From assembly GCF_041296385.1 (NCBI RefSeq), contig NC_091017.1, positions 53,752,214 to 53,816,213 of the forward strand: DNA of 64,000 bases, read 5' to 3'. The number at the start of each line of letters is the position of its first letter. Positions within the stretch are counted from its first letter, which is position 1. The notes beneath the pieces were generated by a model. It searched no databases, was not told the origin of the DNA, and saw only the letters and a program-made list of their open reading frames with translations. Both the position numbers and the translations under genes were made by a program. This document shows, piece after piece, positions 12,401 to 27,400 of the stretch. Origin of the DNA: Aphelocoma coerulescens (Eukaryota > Chordata > Aves > Passeriformes > Corvidae).

Positions 12401-15400
12401 AATGGTACTGGATTTAGCAAGGCCCTGATCCTGCAGATAACTAGTCAGTTTACATGTGTGAACATTGACTTCACATGTCACACTGACGTAAGGATTTAAC
12501 AAACGCTAGAGAAAAAAATCCAAAGTAAGAATCGTCCAGAAGGAAAGATGTGAACTCTCTGTCTCCCTCCTTGTCTGACTGTCTGTTACAGAGCTCTGTG
12601 TCTAAATGAACACAGCTCCACATGAGAAATGTAAACACAGTAAATCAGTGCTATGCAAATGCTGCAATAGTAGTAGTAATTCAGAACTGGGTTAGCACTG
12701 TTTGATAGGTCTTGTTGTGGTTTGTGAAATGCACCTGAAGCTTTTCCTGGAGGTTAGAATTGCTTTTATGTTTGAGGAAGACGGTTTTGAGGAGAACCAG
12801 TGTTCTCTATGAGCTTTATACAGACTTTCTGAAAGGAAGATCATGAGGGATGCACTTTGGCCCATATTTGAGAATTTATGAGGTTTCCTAGGTTGTGGTC
12901 ATTCATTGTGCAAGCAATGGAAATTTCTGGGAAGTCAAGTGTGTGCACTTTATGCAAATTGGTTTAATTCTCTTTCAAATGGCAGATGTTCTGTGATCAA
13001 TTTGTTCATAAAACAACGAGCCTTTGAATATTACCTGCTTCTTACTGTACAGTGTCTTCTTTGAAATAAGCTAGAATAATATTTTTTTTCCCAACTTACT
13101 CCGTTATTTCAATTAGGGAAGATAGATTCCAATCATTGTGGTGCTAGTCAGCATGGCAAGTGATCATGGTTAATTGGCTTGCTCAGAGGACTGTTTGAGA
13201 TTGATGGACACTGTTCATTTACGGCATATACTGTAATACAGTATATATACAGCAAATACTCCCTCAGTAGGCTTGAGCATTGTTTTTTTTCTGTTATGGA
13301 GTATACTTAGAAGTCAAACCCCATATTTCTGCTGGCATTTCTTATGTTACCAGCTCTAGAAGTTATATGATACTTCACAAGTACAGTTTCATGATTGTTC
13401 TCTCTTTTTTTCCCACCAAAAAAAAGATTAGCTTAAATTGATTAGTCTGGTTCTTGCAGTTTGGCTACTGCTATTGCAAGATAACTCTAAGCTTGTCTTG
13501 TTCAGGGAGAATTGGCCAAATACACGCAGTATTCTGCTCATACTGGCTCAGCATAGCAGTTCCTGTGTTATTCCCAATTTCTGTGATCAATTTGAAGGGA
13601 ATGGTGAGGGATGAGGGAAAATGCAGCTACTGTACAACTGACAAATGTTGCTGTAGCCTTCTGAAACCGTAGCAGAGAACAGGCATCTTTTCAGTCTGCA
13701 CTTTAAACAGCATTCAGTATTTTTCCTCTTCTTAGCTGCAGTTTACCCATTGTCCCTTAATAGGTATGATGCCAGGAGAGGTACTGAAGGTTCCACACAA
13801 GTCACTAGGAAAATCTATGCTCTTTGCTGTAAAATATGGCCTGATTTCTGTGTGCCATATAATAGCAATGTTATTATGTAAGGCTGCAGTCTTTTTCTGC
13901 TGTGGTTGGTTCTTATATCTTAGATTAGTTCATGCTTTAGGAAATACTGGTTTCATATTGTACCATTGCATCACTTAAGCCACAGTTGGCATGGTTGCAG
14001 TAATGATAATTATCAATATAGTAATAGTACTACGACTACTACTACTACTACTACTACAACTACTGTTTATTTTTACTTCAGTCCCCTGATTGGAAATCCA
14101 GTTTATATAATCTCAGATTCTTAGCATTCACAGCCAGAGCAATAACCAAACTGCCTCTGAAGTATCCAAGATTTCAGATGTAAGTGCTCTGTAGTTGCAT
14201 AGGGCTGATCTTTGATTCTGTAATTTGTTAAAGAAATGGCAGAAGTGCTGAGCTGTGGATGTGACTAAGGCTAGACAACAATTCTGAAAAAGCTTGCTTT
14301 TTATCTGTGGTCCATCTGTCAGTGTGTTGTGATAAAGTCTCTTAGTTTCTTGTGTTCCTAACACTTGGTCTATTTAAGTATTGACGTGAATATATTTCTT
14401 AAACCTCTTCCTTAGGTGCTTCTTCACAGTACGTCTTCCATGATCGTCATCTCTTCTCCTGCTCTCAGTTCCTTCTTGGAAGTTTCATGCACAAATTCAG
14501 CCACCTTTCTGTGACAGTTGCTTGCTCTTCTGTGTCTCCTTTTGTCCAGTCTAAAATACTGTCTTGTGTCACTCATATGTGTTCACAGTTGTTTTGTTAG
14601 TTCAGTATGACTGAATCACATCTTTAAAGCTTACAACTTTTCACCTCTTTCACACTCTCAGTTGCTGTACATAATCACTGTTGTATGGCATTGAGGACTG
14701 ATACCTAAAAATTTTCTGATGTGATGAATCTTAGAACCAGGAGTAGGGTCTCAGTTTTAGACTTTCAAATTCTTAATGCAAAGAGATTTTATATTTCTTT
14801 ATTTTTTGATCAATCACATGGAAACTCTTGTCCAAATTCCCATTTTTTTGCTAATGTGTTTCTGTAACCTTTCCAGTTGCAGCTTAGCTCCTCTCATATC
14901 ATCTAGAGATGTCCCACAGAGAGAATTTTCCACTTTTTCTACTGACATCTCTTGCTCAAGTTCTTCTTTTGTCTTCTCTTTCATTGGATCTCACACATAA
15001 ACTGTTTCCTTTCACTTTCAAGGTACTTCAAAACTTGTCCTCAGCGATTTTTAGGTTTTTTTTTTCCTCAAGAGGCCATTTCCTGCCTCAGATCTTGCTA
15101 GTTTCTGCTCCCATACTTTCAACTTTTTATATCAATTTCTACCAAGCTGCCCTTTATGCTTGAAAGAAGCTTTCTATAAGTGTCTGCAAAGCCACTTCAT
15201 TGTTTCTCCTTATGTTTCTGTTTAAACTTACTTTTCCTTTTGTTCATGTCATGTTTTTTTTTTCCTCTGTGAAGGTTAAAAATTATCACAAAGAATTAAG
15301 CTCGTGTTGTGCTAAAGTTGCTATCTGTAATTATGCCCCCACTGGCTTTCCAAATCCTGTCTTTTATGTTAAATTCAAACCACAAGCTCCTTGTAGAGGT

Positions 15401-18400
15401 TATGTATCCTGTATAACCAGTATTGAGTGCCTGCACCATTCAGTTGTGATCTGACATGATCTAAATCAAGAGTAATGTTAATGTAAGTATTACACAGCAC
15501 TTCATTAAGAGGGTAAAGGTATTGACTAGTGTTAAAGCTAACCCAAACAGCACTTTACTCCTCCTTTTCACCCCAAAGCTACACAGTCCACTTGTCTGCT
15601 CTGATGTAAAGTTTATTGTTACTTCCTGTGCTCTAATATCCTCTCCAAATACTTTCTGTCTTCTTCAGCTGTATTGTGTCCCTTGTGTCTGCAGCTAAGA
15701 AAAGCTGCATTTAGTTTTTTGTCTGTACCTCTTACCTCTGTGTCAACTATAAGATAAATACTTTGAAGAGCATTACACACCTATTCTTTGTTATTAATTC
15801 CTTATCTGTCTGTCTGTATGGACACAGGTTGTGCTGCATTCCAGTTGTTGGAATAATTCAGCTGGCCTAGATTTGAGCTGGGTTTTGGAGAAGAGAGGCA
15901 GAGGGTGTGCTTTGATTGTTGCAATAGCTTGTAAACAGCTCGTTGCAATAGAGGCGGACCTCAGCAATGGCTCTTATCACAGAGGTTTTCATGGCTGCCT
16001 CTGCTGCTGTGCACCAGGGAAAGCTGCTGTAATTCACTGGCCCCTATAAGAGCTGCTGTCAGGATCTCTGCTGACCCTACAAAACCTCATTCACTCTTAA
16101 AAGCCAGGCACCTACAGCAGGATTTTTCCCCTCACGACGCACTTATGGGAAGTTCACTTTGCTGAAGGGGAGCGGTCTGGAAGGCCTCTCTTGCAGCAGC
16201 ATCTCCAAGCTGTTTACCAATAAAGTAGACCTACCCCTGGAAAGCGTGTTGCCTTACTCCCTTGGCAGTAGGAGTGACTGCACTGACAAAGTAGCTATTA
16301 AAAAATGCAATATGCTTTTGCTAATAAGTCAATGCAACTTCACTGCCTGTTGATCTAGGCTTTCATTTTATTTTGGTTTTGTATTATTTTAAATTTCATC
16401 AAGTCTTTCACATCTGGGTGCTTATTTAGACCACCACGGAGAATTCGTGTTCAAAACATTTTTTCTTGAAGTGTGTAATTCACCAGCATACAGTAAGTGT
16501 TGATTGAGATGTTGCCTTTTTGAATAACAGTAGTGTCTCTATTGTAGAGGTTTGTCTCCACAACGGGTTATGTTCTTGAGACCAGTATGTACGTAGAGGC
16601 TCCTTTTAGGAAGTTCTTGGTGGCTGTACATGCTATGATATATATCTTGTATAGTGTAGCAGATGATTGATATTTGGAGCCTCATCAATCAGAAAATCAA
16701 ATAGGTATGCTGTGTTTCATGTAGGATTGTGTATTTTGCAGGAATTGCAGAGTAGAAACCAAGCCTTAGGTAAGTCTGTTTGCCATCAATGCTGGGAGTT
16801 TGAACCATGGCAGGAAGACCATGTACATTAAAGAACAAACAGTAGCTGTGCAATTAGTCTTGCTTTGAAAACATTTGCACCATACTGCATGGTGAAGTAT
16901 TGCATTTGAAACTTTATAGTTTATTTAAGAAGGGAAACTACAGAATCATGTCTGCTTGAGTAATGTACAGCTTTGTTGTTAAAGTTGCCTGTGAGTCCAA
17001 TTTTGGCTAGAGTCTCTCTAATTACAGGAAAGTAGATGTAGCTGCTTAATTTAGAAAGTAGAGTCAATGGAGCTGATAAATCACTATTGACAATCTCTAA
17101 AGCAAACCCTTAATCCATACCAGTATTTATTCCTGGGGTTTTGATATGTATTTATTTATATATGTTTGGTGGTTGGTTTGTTTTTATTTGTGTGGGGGTT
17201 TTTTTTGTTGTTTTTGTTTTGTTTTTGTTTGGTTTTTTTTGTTTCACCTTTTTGGGATTTTTCAGTTGTTGAGGGTTTTTGCTTTGTTTTGTTCTGAGTT
17301 CTCTAGTACTTTCTAGAGTTTAAAGTTTGTTTATGAGAGGCACTGGCTGAAATATTCAATTTTCAGTTGAAAAGTAAATCAAAACTTTTTATATAATTTT
17401 TACCATGAGAATGTATATAGATTATGTATATAACTTATCTACTTCCTCTCCTTCTGCTCTCTTCAAATGACCAAAATCTAAGCTGATGAAATAAAAGCAT
17501 AGATTTTGCTGAAGTGCTTTAGCTACTTTTCTAGCTAATCTTTTCACTATTGGTAAGATTTTAATGATAGTTTCTAATCTACAAAACATTGAACTAAATC
17601 TTGCCTTTTATTCATATTGTTGTTTGCATCTGTCAATTTGCATGTTCAAAATAAGGACTAGATAAGCACAGATGGCGAATTGTGATGTGAAGAGTGAGGT
17701 TTTTTCTGAATTGTGACTATGTGGGTCTTGCTGTACTCCCTCACCTTCAGTAGACATGATTTGCTGTATTTCCACTTACCCTGTGTGTATGTTCTCATAG
17801 CATCCTCCAGTGTGATTATCTGTACAGTTACAGCAATCTGAGTGATTAAAAGACTCTGTAAGCAGACGCTATGCACGTCTGTTCACTGCATTTCCTGCAG
17901 CACTCACCTCTTCCATGGCTGCAGTATCATTAATGTAATATTACAGGTATGTTTCAGAAGCACTGTGGTTTGGTGGATCTGTTAGATCTCACCCTGAGGT
18001 TGGTAAGTTCAGATTGCTTTAGTGAGCAAACTAAAATGGTTTACTAAACCAAGAAATTTTACTTTTGGTTTGGTCTCAGCTATGGGGATTAAGTTCTGAA
18101 ACCATCGTTGGCCCTGAAGCAGCTCAGAAAAATCTCTTAAAAGGGCTTTTAAAGGAACTTACCAGGGAGAGAAGCCACATTTTCAACATTTTGTTAAGAG
18201 AGGTTATACATCACAGATAGGTTAAATATTTTAATAAATTACTTTATGGCCCCCCTTATTTATGTCCAAAGATATTTGAGTGAGGGAAAAGGTAAAGGTT
18301 ACGAGTGTTTATTGGCAGCACCCTGGGAAGATAAATTGGCTAATGCTCTATGCTTTATTTGGTGCTTACCTCTTAGGAAGGCTTTTGTCTATGAGTTTTT

Positions 18401-21400
18401 TGTTTTTAAAATCTCTTTATCGGCATACTAAACCAATATTTGGTATTAAATCACGTCTCTTGTTGTGGAAACATATAGACTGGTAGAATGCTTTTTTTAG
18501 TTTTCCCTTCTTAATTTTTTTTTTTAAATTCCTTGCCTCACTGACATTGAATTCCAGTTTAAGGAATTAGAATGCTGAATGGAATGATAAAATAACTGAT
18601 AAAGTGGTCATGTAAACTTGTTAGTTGAACTGCTTTGAGGGGCTCCATATGAAACAGATTTCAGAATGTCCCATTACAGAAACCTTGAGGTGCCCTTCAC
18701 ATAAAATTTTGAATCTGGAAGAAAAGCTGGGGTGGGTTTCTGAGCAAAGATGAAGTGACAGGAATATGTTTTTATTAATTTTTCTCTGAAATTCACCAGT
18801 CATTAGCTGCATTGTAGGTCTGTAATTTGTAACAAAATTTTTTAGTTCTGAGTTTGGTTTTGGGACTCTTCCTTGATTTACTGTTTGGCCTCATGAAACT
18901 AGGCCACTTTTTCCTGTTCTTAAACAAAATGTGTTGCATTTAACATAATCCAGCCCACAATTTAGCTACTTGTTACTTGCCCTCTCCACAATTTTTTTAT
19001 TGTGGAATATCAAATCAGTTTTTGGACTGTCAGGCAAAATATCCAAGAACTCTATTTTTCTTCTTTGTTAGGCTTTTTTCTATCCTTATTGATATTATGT
19101 TGGAATTTGTGTGATGCAGTTTGTAATGAGAAACAATTGTGTCAGATGATATCTGCCTCCCTTTCTTTCACAGCTTTCCAGTAAAAAAAAAAGCAGTCCA
19201 CTGACCTGTTATCAAGTCTGACTGTAATTGAACTGTGCATGACAATGAAATATGTTGAGGATTCCATTTATCCCCCTTCAATAGCTGTTCCTACTTTGTT
19301 TGAAGTGATTGATTTATTTATTAAATGACTTTCACTCAGGCTATGAACGTGTTTGTCCGTGGTCACAGTTTGTTCCCTTCTTGGCCCTTTAATGGTTATC
19401 TCTGATTAGTCACACTGTTCCCAGCCTTTGGAATTTGTTATTATCTTTTAGAGAGGAAAGAGAGGGAGGAGGATTGAAGTTATCCGTAAATAATTAGGCA
19501 GGTGGGCAGTTCATGTCAGATGTGAAAAAAGTACTCAGTGATTTAATCAAATGCCAAATATGAGCCAATGTGTGCCATTGTTCTTGAACCCTGTGAGGGT
19601 AAATATGAATAAGCATGCGTTCTGCTGTGGCTGTTACTAACACAGCCGTAGATGGATTCCACTTTATTCTGCATGGCTATTTTGTCATTAGCTTAATTGG
19701 AAAGAGAGAGTAGTAAACCAATTTTTATGGTTGCACAGTGGCATTAAATGGTGAGTTACATGAAAGTCTAGTAGAAGTAGTGATAAGAGCAATAATTTTA
19801 AATTTTGTAAGAAAAACAGGAAAGCAAAATAGTTGGCTGGAAAGATTCGCTGCACTAAAAGAATATTATATAAATCTTGCTGCTGTTGTGCTTGCTTATA
19901 CAATATCTGAAAAAAAGATAGGGCTTCTATTCATCTTGTTTTAGAAACAAAGTACTCCCAGAAAAGACAGTATGGTGATTTTTCTACCTAATTTTTAACA
20001 GATTTTATGCACCCAGATTCCCTCTTCGTAAAGGAAATATTTTTCAGGAGATGCAAATTTAGGGAATTCAACATGTGATTCACTTCAGAGAAAGACAGTA
20101 AAGGCTAAAAATGTGATCCCATGTAAGATGAATTGTGTGAAGAATATGTGCTGCCTCAGGATGTATTATGGACCCTCAAAGACAGAGAGGTCTCAGGGAG
20201 GCATAGGACAAATAGATATGCTGAAAAGTAGATAGTAATGTCACCAAGGCAGATGGTAGAAGTGGAATAATTGTTCTTGGGTGAAATCGGAGCACTGTCT
20301 CTGGGTCCCTGCTGAAGAGCAGGGTGAACTGCTGCTGCCACCCACCATGAGGCTGCAAGCCCATGTCTTTCAGGTGGGATGAATGGTAACATTATGCCTG
20401 TGCTTGGGTGATTGCAGAGAGAGAGGGAGACGGAGATGTCTGGGTGCAGAAGTGTGAGCTTATAAATGGAGGCCAGGTCTCTTCAGGTGTGTTACAAGAG
20501 GCTAGGACTTGGATCTCATTTGACATTCAGCAAGATGCTTGGAAACAAGGAGTTACTAATATTCTGATGTTAAATTATTGCCTACTAGATTTTTTCTGAA
20601 CAGTTAGAAATGTACCATGAAGAATTGTTTTTGGGGTTTTTTGTGTTTTCTTTTCCAAAAGTTTTTTAAACAACTGCTCTTATACATGGCATGCTGGTTT
20701 CATCTGGGGTAGAACTAATTTTCCTCTTGGTAGCTGGCACAGTGCTGCAGTTTGGATTTAACAGGATACAAACTTGCACATTTAATACTGAAAGGTAAAA
20801 GAATACCTGAGGCCATTCCCTTGTTTTTTGTGTTCAAAATAATCTTCCTTTTTTATTCTACTTTATTAGAGTGGTTGATATTCTGTGACAACCTGTGTTT
20901 TTTTGCTTTCATGGATTTGACTATAATGTCTCTTTGATAATTTTTTTTTCTCAAACCAGGTATTGCTAGTGTGAAGTGGCTGCATAGAGTAGCACCTTCA
21001 AACTCAGTCTTCACTTTTGTACATTTGGTCGTGTCTGTTGATTTTGCTCACTGACTTCTTTTTTTTTTCTTCTATTTATACTGTAAAGGCAATGCACGAA
21101 TCTTTGTTCATTCTGTTCCATTAAAGCCCATTAAAACACTTCTCTGGTGCACTGCCTTGGGCTCTCCTTTATACCACAGCAGGGCAAGTTTCATTTTCAG
21201 TTGTAACCACTACACATGAGCACAGAAAGCTGAATTTTAAAGTTAAGCAGTTCCAGGGTTTTCACAGGTGTCTGGAATTCTGTTTACAGAAATAAAAAAA
21301 AAGATCAGGGACTTGTTTTGACCTTCATGGCAGTGACTCTCAAAAAATATGCAGAGTTTTAGATCAAAGTCACCGTCCAAATGCATTTTTATTAGTCTTT

Positions 21401-24400
21401 TTGTTCTGTCTCTCCACTGTTTGCCTCATGCATTAGTTGTTCATAACCTTTGAAAATCACTGAGTTACCACAGTTCAGGTGGTAATTCATCTGCCATACA
21501 TCACAGAGCAAGAGGAAGCCTCCTTCTAGCATATCTGTTTCCTAAGCTTCCACTTCTCCCATCTGGTGAGGTGGGAAAATTAAGAGAGTTTCAGATAGTC
21601 CTGGAATATCTGCCTTGGCACTTCTCAAGGATAAAGTGCTGAATTTCTCAAACTTTCTTGAGAGGTGGGTGGTATCAGTTGCTGAAATTAATGAGGAATC
21701 TGTAACTTATACAGTTGGCTGCTGTGATTGTTTAAAATGAACAACAAAAAAAAATCCACTCCAATCAATGAAGCTTTCAGCTTTTATTTAAAAACCGAAT
21801 TCTCTGGCTGCACTATGCATTCTTACTGACCAAGTAAACTAGTAGTAACCCCTTTGGCTAAAGTAAGAGTGTGACACACTGTCTCTTCCTTGCTTTCGCC
21901 TGTCCATTCAGCCTGTAGCTGAGAGGTGAACAACCAACACCAAGTGTTTAAGTCTGGTGTCCAGCTCCTTCCGTGCAGGGGAGCTGCTGAGGTGCTCATT
22001 GAAGCCCTCCTGGGGCAGCCGTGCAGAGAAGATCACTTCTGCCATCCGGTAGTGAGGCTATTGCCATTAAAGTCAGAGTCATGGTCTAGTGCTGTGCCAA
22101 CACAAAGAGCTGCTGCTTTGCCCCTTTTTCTGAAGTGCAGAAACAACTGGCTGGATTCCTTGAAAAGGAGAATTCTTTTATGCACCTGTATTGTTTATCG
22201 CTCTCAAGTTTTACTGTGTCAAGAATTTTTTAATAAAATGGGGTTTCCTTTTATTTATTTATTTTGGTTTTCCACCATTCTTTTCACCGAATCCATTAAG
22301 TCTACAGAGGAATTTTATTTTCTATTACAGAAGGCACTTCCTTGAGGCTTTAATAAGTAAAGTGGAATTTCTTTAGGGAAATTTCCTTCCTGATTATGAT
22401 TATGTATACTTTTGTATGTTTGTTGGTAGGTATACAAGGCAGATGTTAACAGATGGTTCTGCAAACTGTCATGTTTAATTTCCACATATTCATGAATTCT
22501 TCATAATCTGAAATTTCTTGAAAGATGTTTAATTGCATGTTGAAAAGTTTGGGGTAAAATACAGAAAGCTTGTTTTGTTTGGTTCTTAAAAGATGTAGAA
22601 TATCTGTCTTAACAAACATAGTCTAACCCTGAAGTACTAAGGTTGCCCTTAAATTTCTGTCCAGGGCCCCCAGAGGTGATTGCACTGTGCGGGAACCTCC
22701 AAGTTACAGTAAGCTCCCATCATGTATCTTCTTCCTGAAATAATCACTGTGTGTCAGGGGAGAAGAGGAAGGGACAGAAGGCTGTGGGCATCTTTTGTCT
22801 CTCATTCTGGGTTTACTGGCTGCTGTCTGCTATGCAAATGGTAATACAAAAGAGAATAGAGGAGGTGGCTTCAGATTTATATATGGGTCAAAAACCAGTT
22901 GGCTTGCAGACTTTGGTAAATGTAAACATAGATATGGTTGTTTCTCTGTTTTTAGGAATACACTATAGATATAATTTTTGCCCAGACTTGGTATGACAGT
23001 CGTCTAAAATTTAACAGCTCAATGAAGGTGCTTATGCTTAATAGCAATATGGTTGGAAAAATTTGGATTCCAGACACTTTCTTCCGGAACTCAAGGAAAT
23101 CTGATGCTCACTGGATTACAACTCCAAATCGTTTGCTTCGAATCTGGAGTGATGGAAGAGTATTATACACTCTAAGGTGGGTTTTCATTGTTTGGATAGA
23201 AAAAACCCCAAAACCCTGGTATGACCAGGAATATGAAAATAATGAATATGAACCAAATTCCTGGCATCTGTTTTGTTATGGACTGCAGGAATTTGCAAAG
23301 AGTTGATTAAACAAGAAAATAAAGATTATTCTATCATGAAAAAGAGGAAATTCATAGTACTGAAATATAATGCAAGGATATTTGGGTAAGGAAAGCTGAA
23401 GGGGATAGAAAATTTTGATCTCATTTAGGTACAGGCAATATTTAAAAAAGGATGTTATGTAATATTTATCATCATGGTGGTCTGTCACTAATATATTGCA
23501 GATAAATTATTTGTGGTCTAAATACGTCAGTATCTAGTTTCCACCAAATTATATTTTGTAAGTAAAATACTAAATGCTTCAGATAATAAAAATTATAAGG
23601 AGTTTGATTAAAGCTAACGCCCCAGTCCTGCGTGTACTTCTTAACATATTTACCCTTGCAATCTATTAAAATCAACAAATCTGTTCATCCAAATTAGGCA
23701 TAAGCAAACATGTTGGTGATAATTCTACTTGGCAAATGGGAGATGCCTGTGCTGCTTTTAAGCTTAAAGCTGTATGTACTGATTTTTGAGGCACTTTTCA
23801 AACAGTTCTTGAAAGGCTGTAGTCTACAGAAACTATTTTAGGGTCATCTCTGTCATATTTTTTAAATATGCCTAAAAAATCTTGCAATAGATCAGGAGCT
23901 GGTCAAGAAGTAGTCCATGCAGAGGATGCCATAAATATGATTTTGCTTTTAAGAGTTTATTAATTTGTTTATTTACTTATATATTTAAAACAAAAAGTAG
24001 CACTTTTAATTACTTTCTTCTCAGTCATTTATGCTATGTTCATATGCAGGCTATGTTGTATGAAAAATTTATAAATTTCTCCTGTATTGAATGTAAGAAC
24101 AATTAGAATGCTTTACAGGGATTCTCTTCACTGAATTTTTTCTTAGTATGCATCATTTGAGAGCATACAGACATCTCTGAAGAGCACTTTTTAAATGGTT
24201 TATTATGCCAGTTGGTGTTTATAAAAGCCTCTAGAGAGCCCCTTCTGTTGACATGCTAATTTTTTTTTTCTTTTCTAATTAGCAATTGTAGAGTCATACT
24301 TGGACTTTACCCTTCCATTGTCCATTCAGTTTAAATGTAAAATTTCTTCTAAAGAGATCCAAAATAACAGAAGGAAATAAATATAAGCAGAAAAATCATG

Positions 24401-27400
24401 TGAGTCCTCACAGAGCAATAGATTAGAATTACTGTGTCAGAGTATGAGCAATAAAGTGCAGTGATCTGGTAACAAAACAGCAGAACAGGCTCTCACCCAG
24501 CACTGCAACATGCAAACATCTGTATAGGTGAGGATATGGCCTGAATTTGACCTAAGGTAAAACAACATTGAGAGGTTCATATCTTGCTTTTTGAAGGAAC
24601 AGTAATATGATCTGACAGTGCTCCAGGTTCGTGGGCTTCCCTGTATCACCACTCTTTCCTTGTCAGTAATTGAGGGGGCAGACATGGTGAAAATGTTAAT
24701 CAGCCTTACTGAATCTCCTCTGAGGGTAGCCCATGGTCTGTCCATTGCACCATCAGTGATTCCAGATCTAGTTGTGTTGCTTTTAACAGAAGGCTTGGCT
24801 TATTTTCTTTTGAGTGTTTAACTATCCAAAAATTGAAAATGGAAAGTAAAGGCAATAGATACATAAATCATAGTAGACAAATTTGAAACTCACCTCCATA
24901 GTGATGCAAGAATTTGGCTCAAAAGTGTGGAGAAGGGTCTTTCTTCTTCTCTCCAACAGTGTATGCTAAGAAATACACTTTTCCTTATAAACCTTTGGTC
25001 AGGTCATAGTGGAAGTTTGTGTAGAATAAATTGTTCAGAGACTTATGAAACTATCTGGCAGCATGTCTCAGAGTCTTTTCCCATCCCTTCTTGTCTAATA
25101 TGTAGGCATTGCATACTGTCAAGTATGTGAGCATTATGGCAGTTTTTAAAGTTGATTTTAAAAGACATTCTGACTTCCTACTTTGTTGCCAACAAAGGAG
25201 GAGGTATTTTAAATGCAAAGAAGTCAGTTTGGAGTCTAGCCCCTTCCTTTGGCTTACTAGTGAAAGGTAGCAGAACTGGGTTTTGCACTGATTACTTGGA
25301 AGTCCTGTGAAAATCTGTGATAGCATTTTCAAAAGCAGAAAGGGATTCAGTTCAGACAATTATGAGTACTAAGTCAGTTCTAAAATGTTTATAAGTTGTG
25401 AATTATTTGAATGCCTTAGACATTAAATGAGTAAAAACATTTTCTGCTTTTTCCTGTCCAAATACTTTTTTCACCAGAACTGCTTCCATGAGCAAGTCCA
25501 ATGTCCCCCACCTATTTTCTCTTGTTTAAAGCTACCAGGTACAGCAATGCCAAATGCAATTTGACTTGATAAATGGGCCTTTATTTGCTATAATAACCTC
25601 CTCTCCTTCCCATCTTCAGACCCTCCTTTTTATCCCGTTTCTTATAGAGCTGAGAGGTGCCCCCAAATCAATTGAAATTTTTGAAATGGCTTGAAATACC
25701 ATTTGAAACAACAGAGACTCAAGTTGCATGCAGTAATAGTTCTTGTTTTGTTCTTTGGTGCTGATGCAGGATGTGGTTTTGCTGATACACACAGGAGGCT
25801 ATTCATAATATCCATGAATGGGAAAAATTTATTTCTGGGTATGTTCTTTACTATGTAGTCCAAAATGTCTGCATTCCTGAATATAACCTTTTTTCTTTTT
25901 TTTTCCCCCTTCCTTTTCTAATTAGGTTGACAATTAATGCTGAATGTTATCTTCAGCTTCATAATTTTCCTATGGATGAACACTCCTGTCCTCTGGAGTT
26001 TTCAAGCTGTAGGTGGTAAAATAATTTTTTTTCTTCTTTATGTTCAGGCTTTAAATTTCCTTAAAATCTGGCAGCAGAAGAGCAAATGTTTACTTCTTAA
26101 AGCCTTACAGCATAAGAAAGAACTGACTGTTCATGTTTTGAGTAGATTTATTGCATTATTTAATGCATTAAAAAATGAGTTAAATCGCATGCATTTTTTG
26201 CAACTTTAAAAATAGTCTTGTTGCTTTGGAGTCTAATACGATGCCTATTCCAGTTAATGGAAATGCACTTCCCTGGAAAAACTTTGTTTTCTTATGCCTG
26301 CAAGACTTTGAATTAGTTCCATGTGGTATACTTAAAAGGAAAAATAAGATATGTCTTCTTCAACCTGCTCCTGTAAATGTTGGATCAGTATAAGAAGTCC
26401 TTTTCATTTCAGTGGGACTTATTTTATATGAGCAAAACCACAACCTTCAGGCTCTATTTTTTTTGAAGCAAACTTACGTTAAAAAAAAAAATCCTAGGGG
26501 AATTGTGCTATTGTAATCATAGAATCATTAAGGTTGGAGAAAACTGCCAGGATCATCAAGTCCAACCTACAGTCATAGGCTGAGAACACCAACTTCTCGA
26601 CTGAGCCATATCACAAAGTGCCGCATCCCGTTGTTTCTTGATAACCTCCAAGGATGGTGACTCCACTACCTCCCTGGGCAATTGGATGGCAAACCATTCC
26701 AATGCTTCACAGCCTTTCAGTGAAGAAATTCTGCCTGATATCCAACCTGAGCCTCCCCTGATGCAGCTTGAGTCCATGTCCTCTCATCCTGTTGCTGGCT
26801 GCCTGGGAGTAAGAGGCCACTTGCTAATAAGTGTCTGTCCTTTTAAGCTCTTCCTGGTCATTTAACAATAATGTAATTACATTTATGTATTAATTCATTG
26901 TGATGATTCGGAACCAGTTTTTATTACTGGAGTTTGAGAATATGATGTAGATATTTTCTAAACATTTGTATTGATACAGCTTTTGATTAATCATACATTT
27001 ACCTAGGCTTAAAATTGAGGCCCTATATTTTGTAGTTAAATTTAAATGTATCAGGAGGACTATAGGCAGTCTCAGATCCACTTTATGTTTAGGCCTGGTT
27101 TAGTTTGTAAGTCACTTCAGAGATCAGAAAACATGCTTTGGTACATTCTATGGATGAATGTTTGATTTTTTTTATTCTAGATGGATATCCCAGAAATGAA
27201 ATTGAATACAAATGGAAGAAAACCTCTGTTGAAGTGGCAGATCCAAAATACTGGAGATTGTATCAGTTTGCATTTGTAGGGCTACGAAATACAACTGAGA
27301 TTTCTCATACCTTGTCTGGTAAGGCAAAGTGTTGAATTTTATTTTGTGCAATATCTATGTAGAGCAAGACTAACAAAAGAAGATACAACCTAAAACCATA

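Larger units (their letters stand above)
6429..22955 (+). other. GABRG1: GABRG1 intron of 16.5 kb
   Basis: The intron is bounded by gtaagt and tttag. Apart from the CR1 fragment at 9.26-10.60 kb, a short LTR fragment at 20.69-20.78 kb, an (ACT)n run near 14.04 kb and a T/G-rich tract at 17.16-17.29 kb, I see nothing I can name. The open frames at 7767-8261 (164 codons) and 21926-22345 (139 codons) show no domain I recognise and have no convincing splice context. Confidence 0.8.

Noticed and set aside
21926..22345. 139-codon open frame upstream of the 221-bp exon
   Set aside because: It is not in phase with the GABRG1 exons, has no homology I can name, and its second half is low-complexity Phe-rich sequence.
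24437..24821. Overlapping open frames on both strands
   Set aside because: Neither shows a recognisable protein, and antisense overlap of this kind is common in non-coding DNA.
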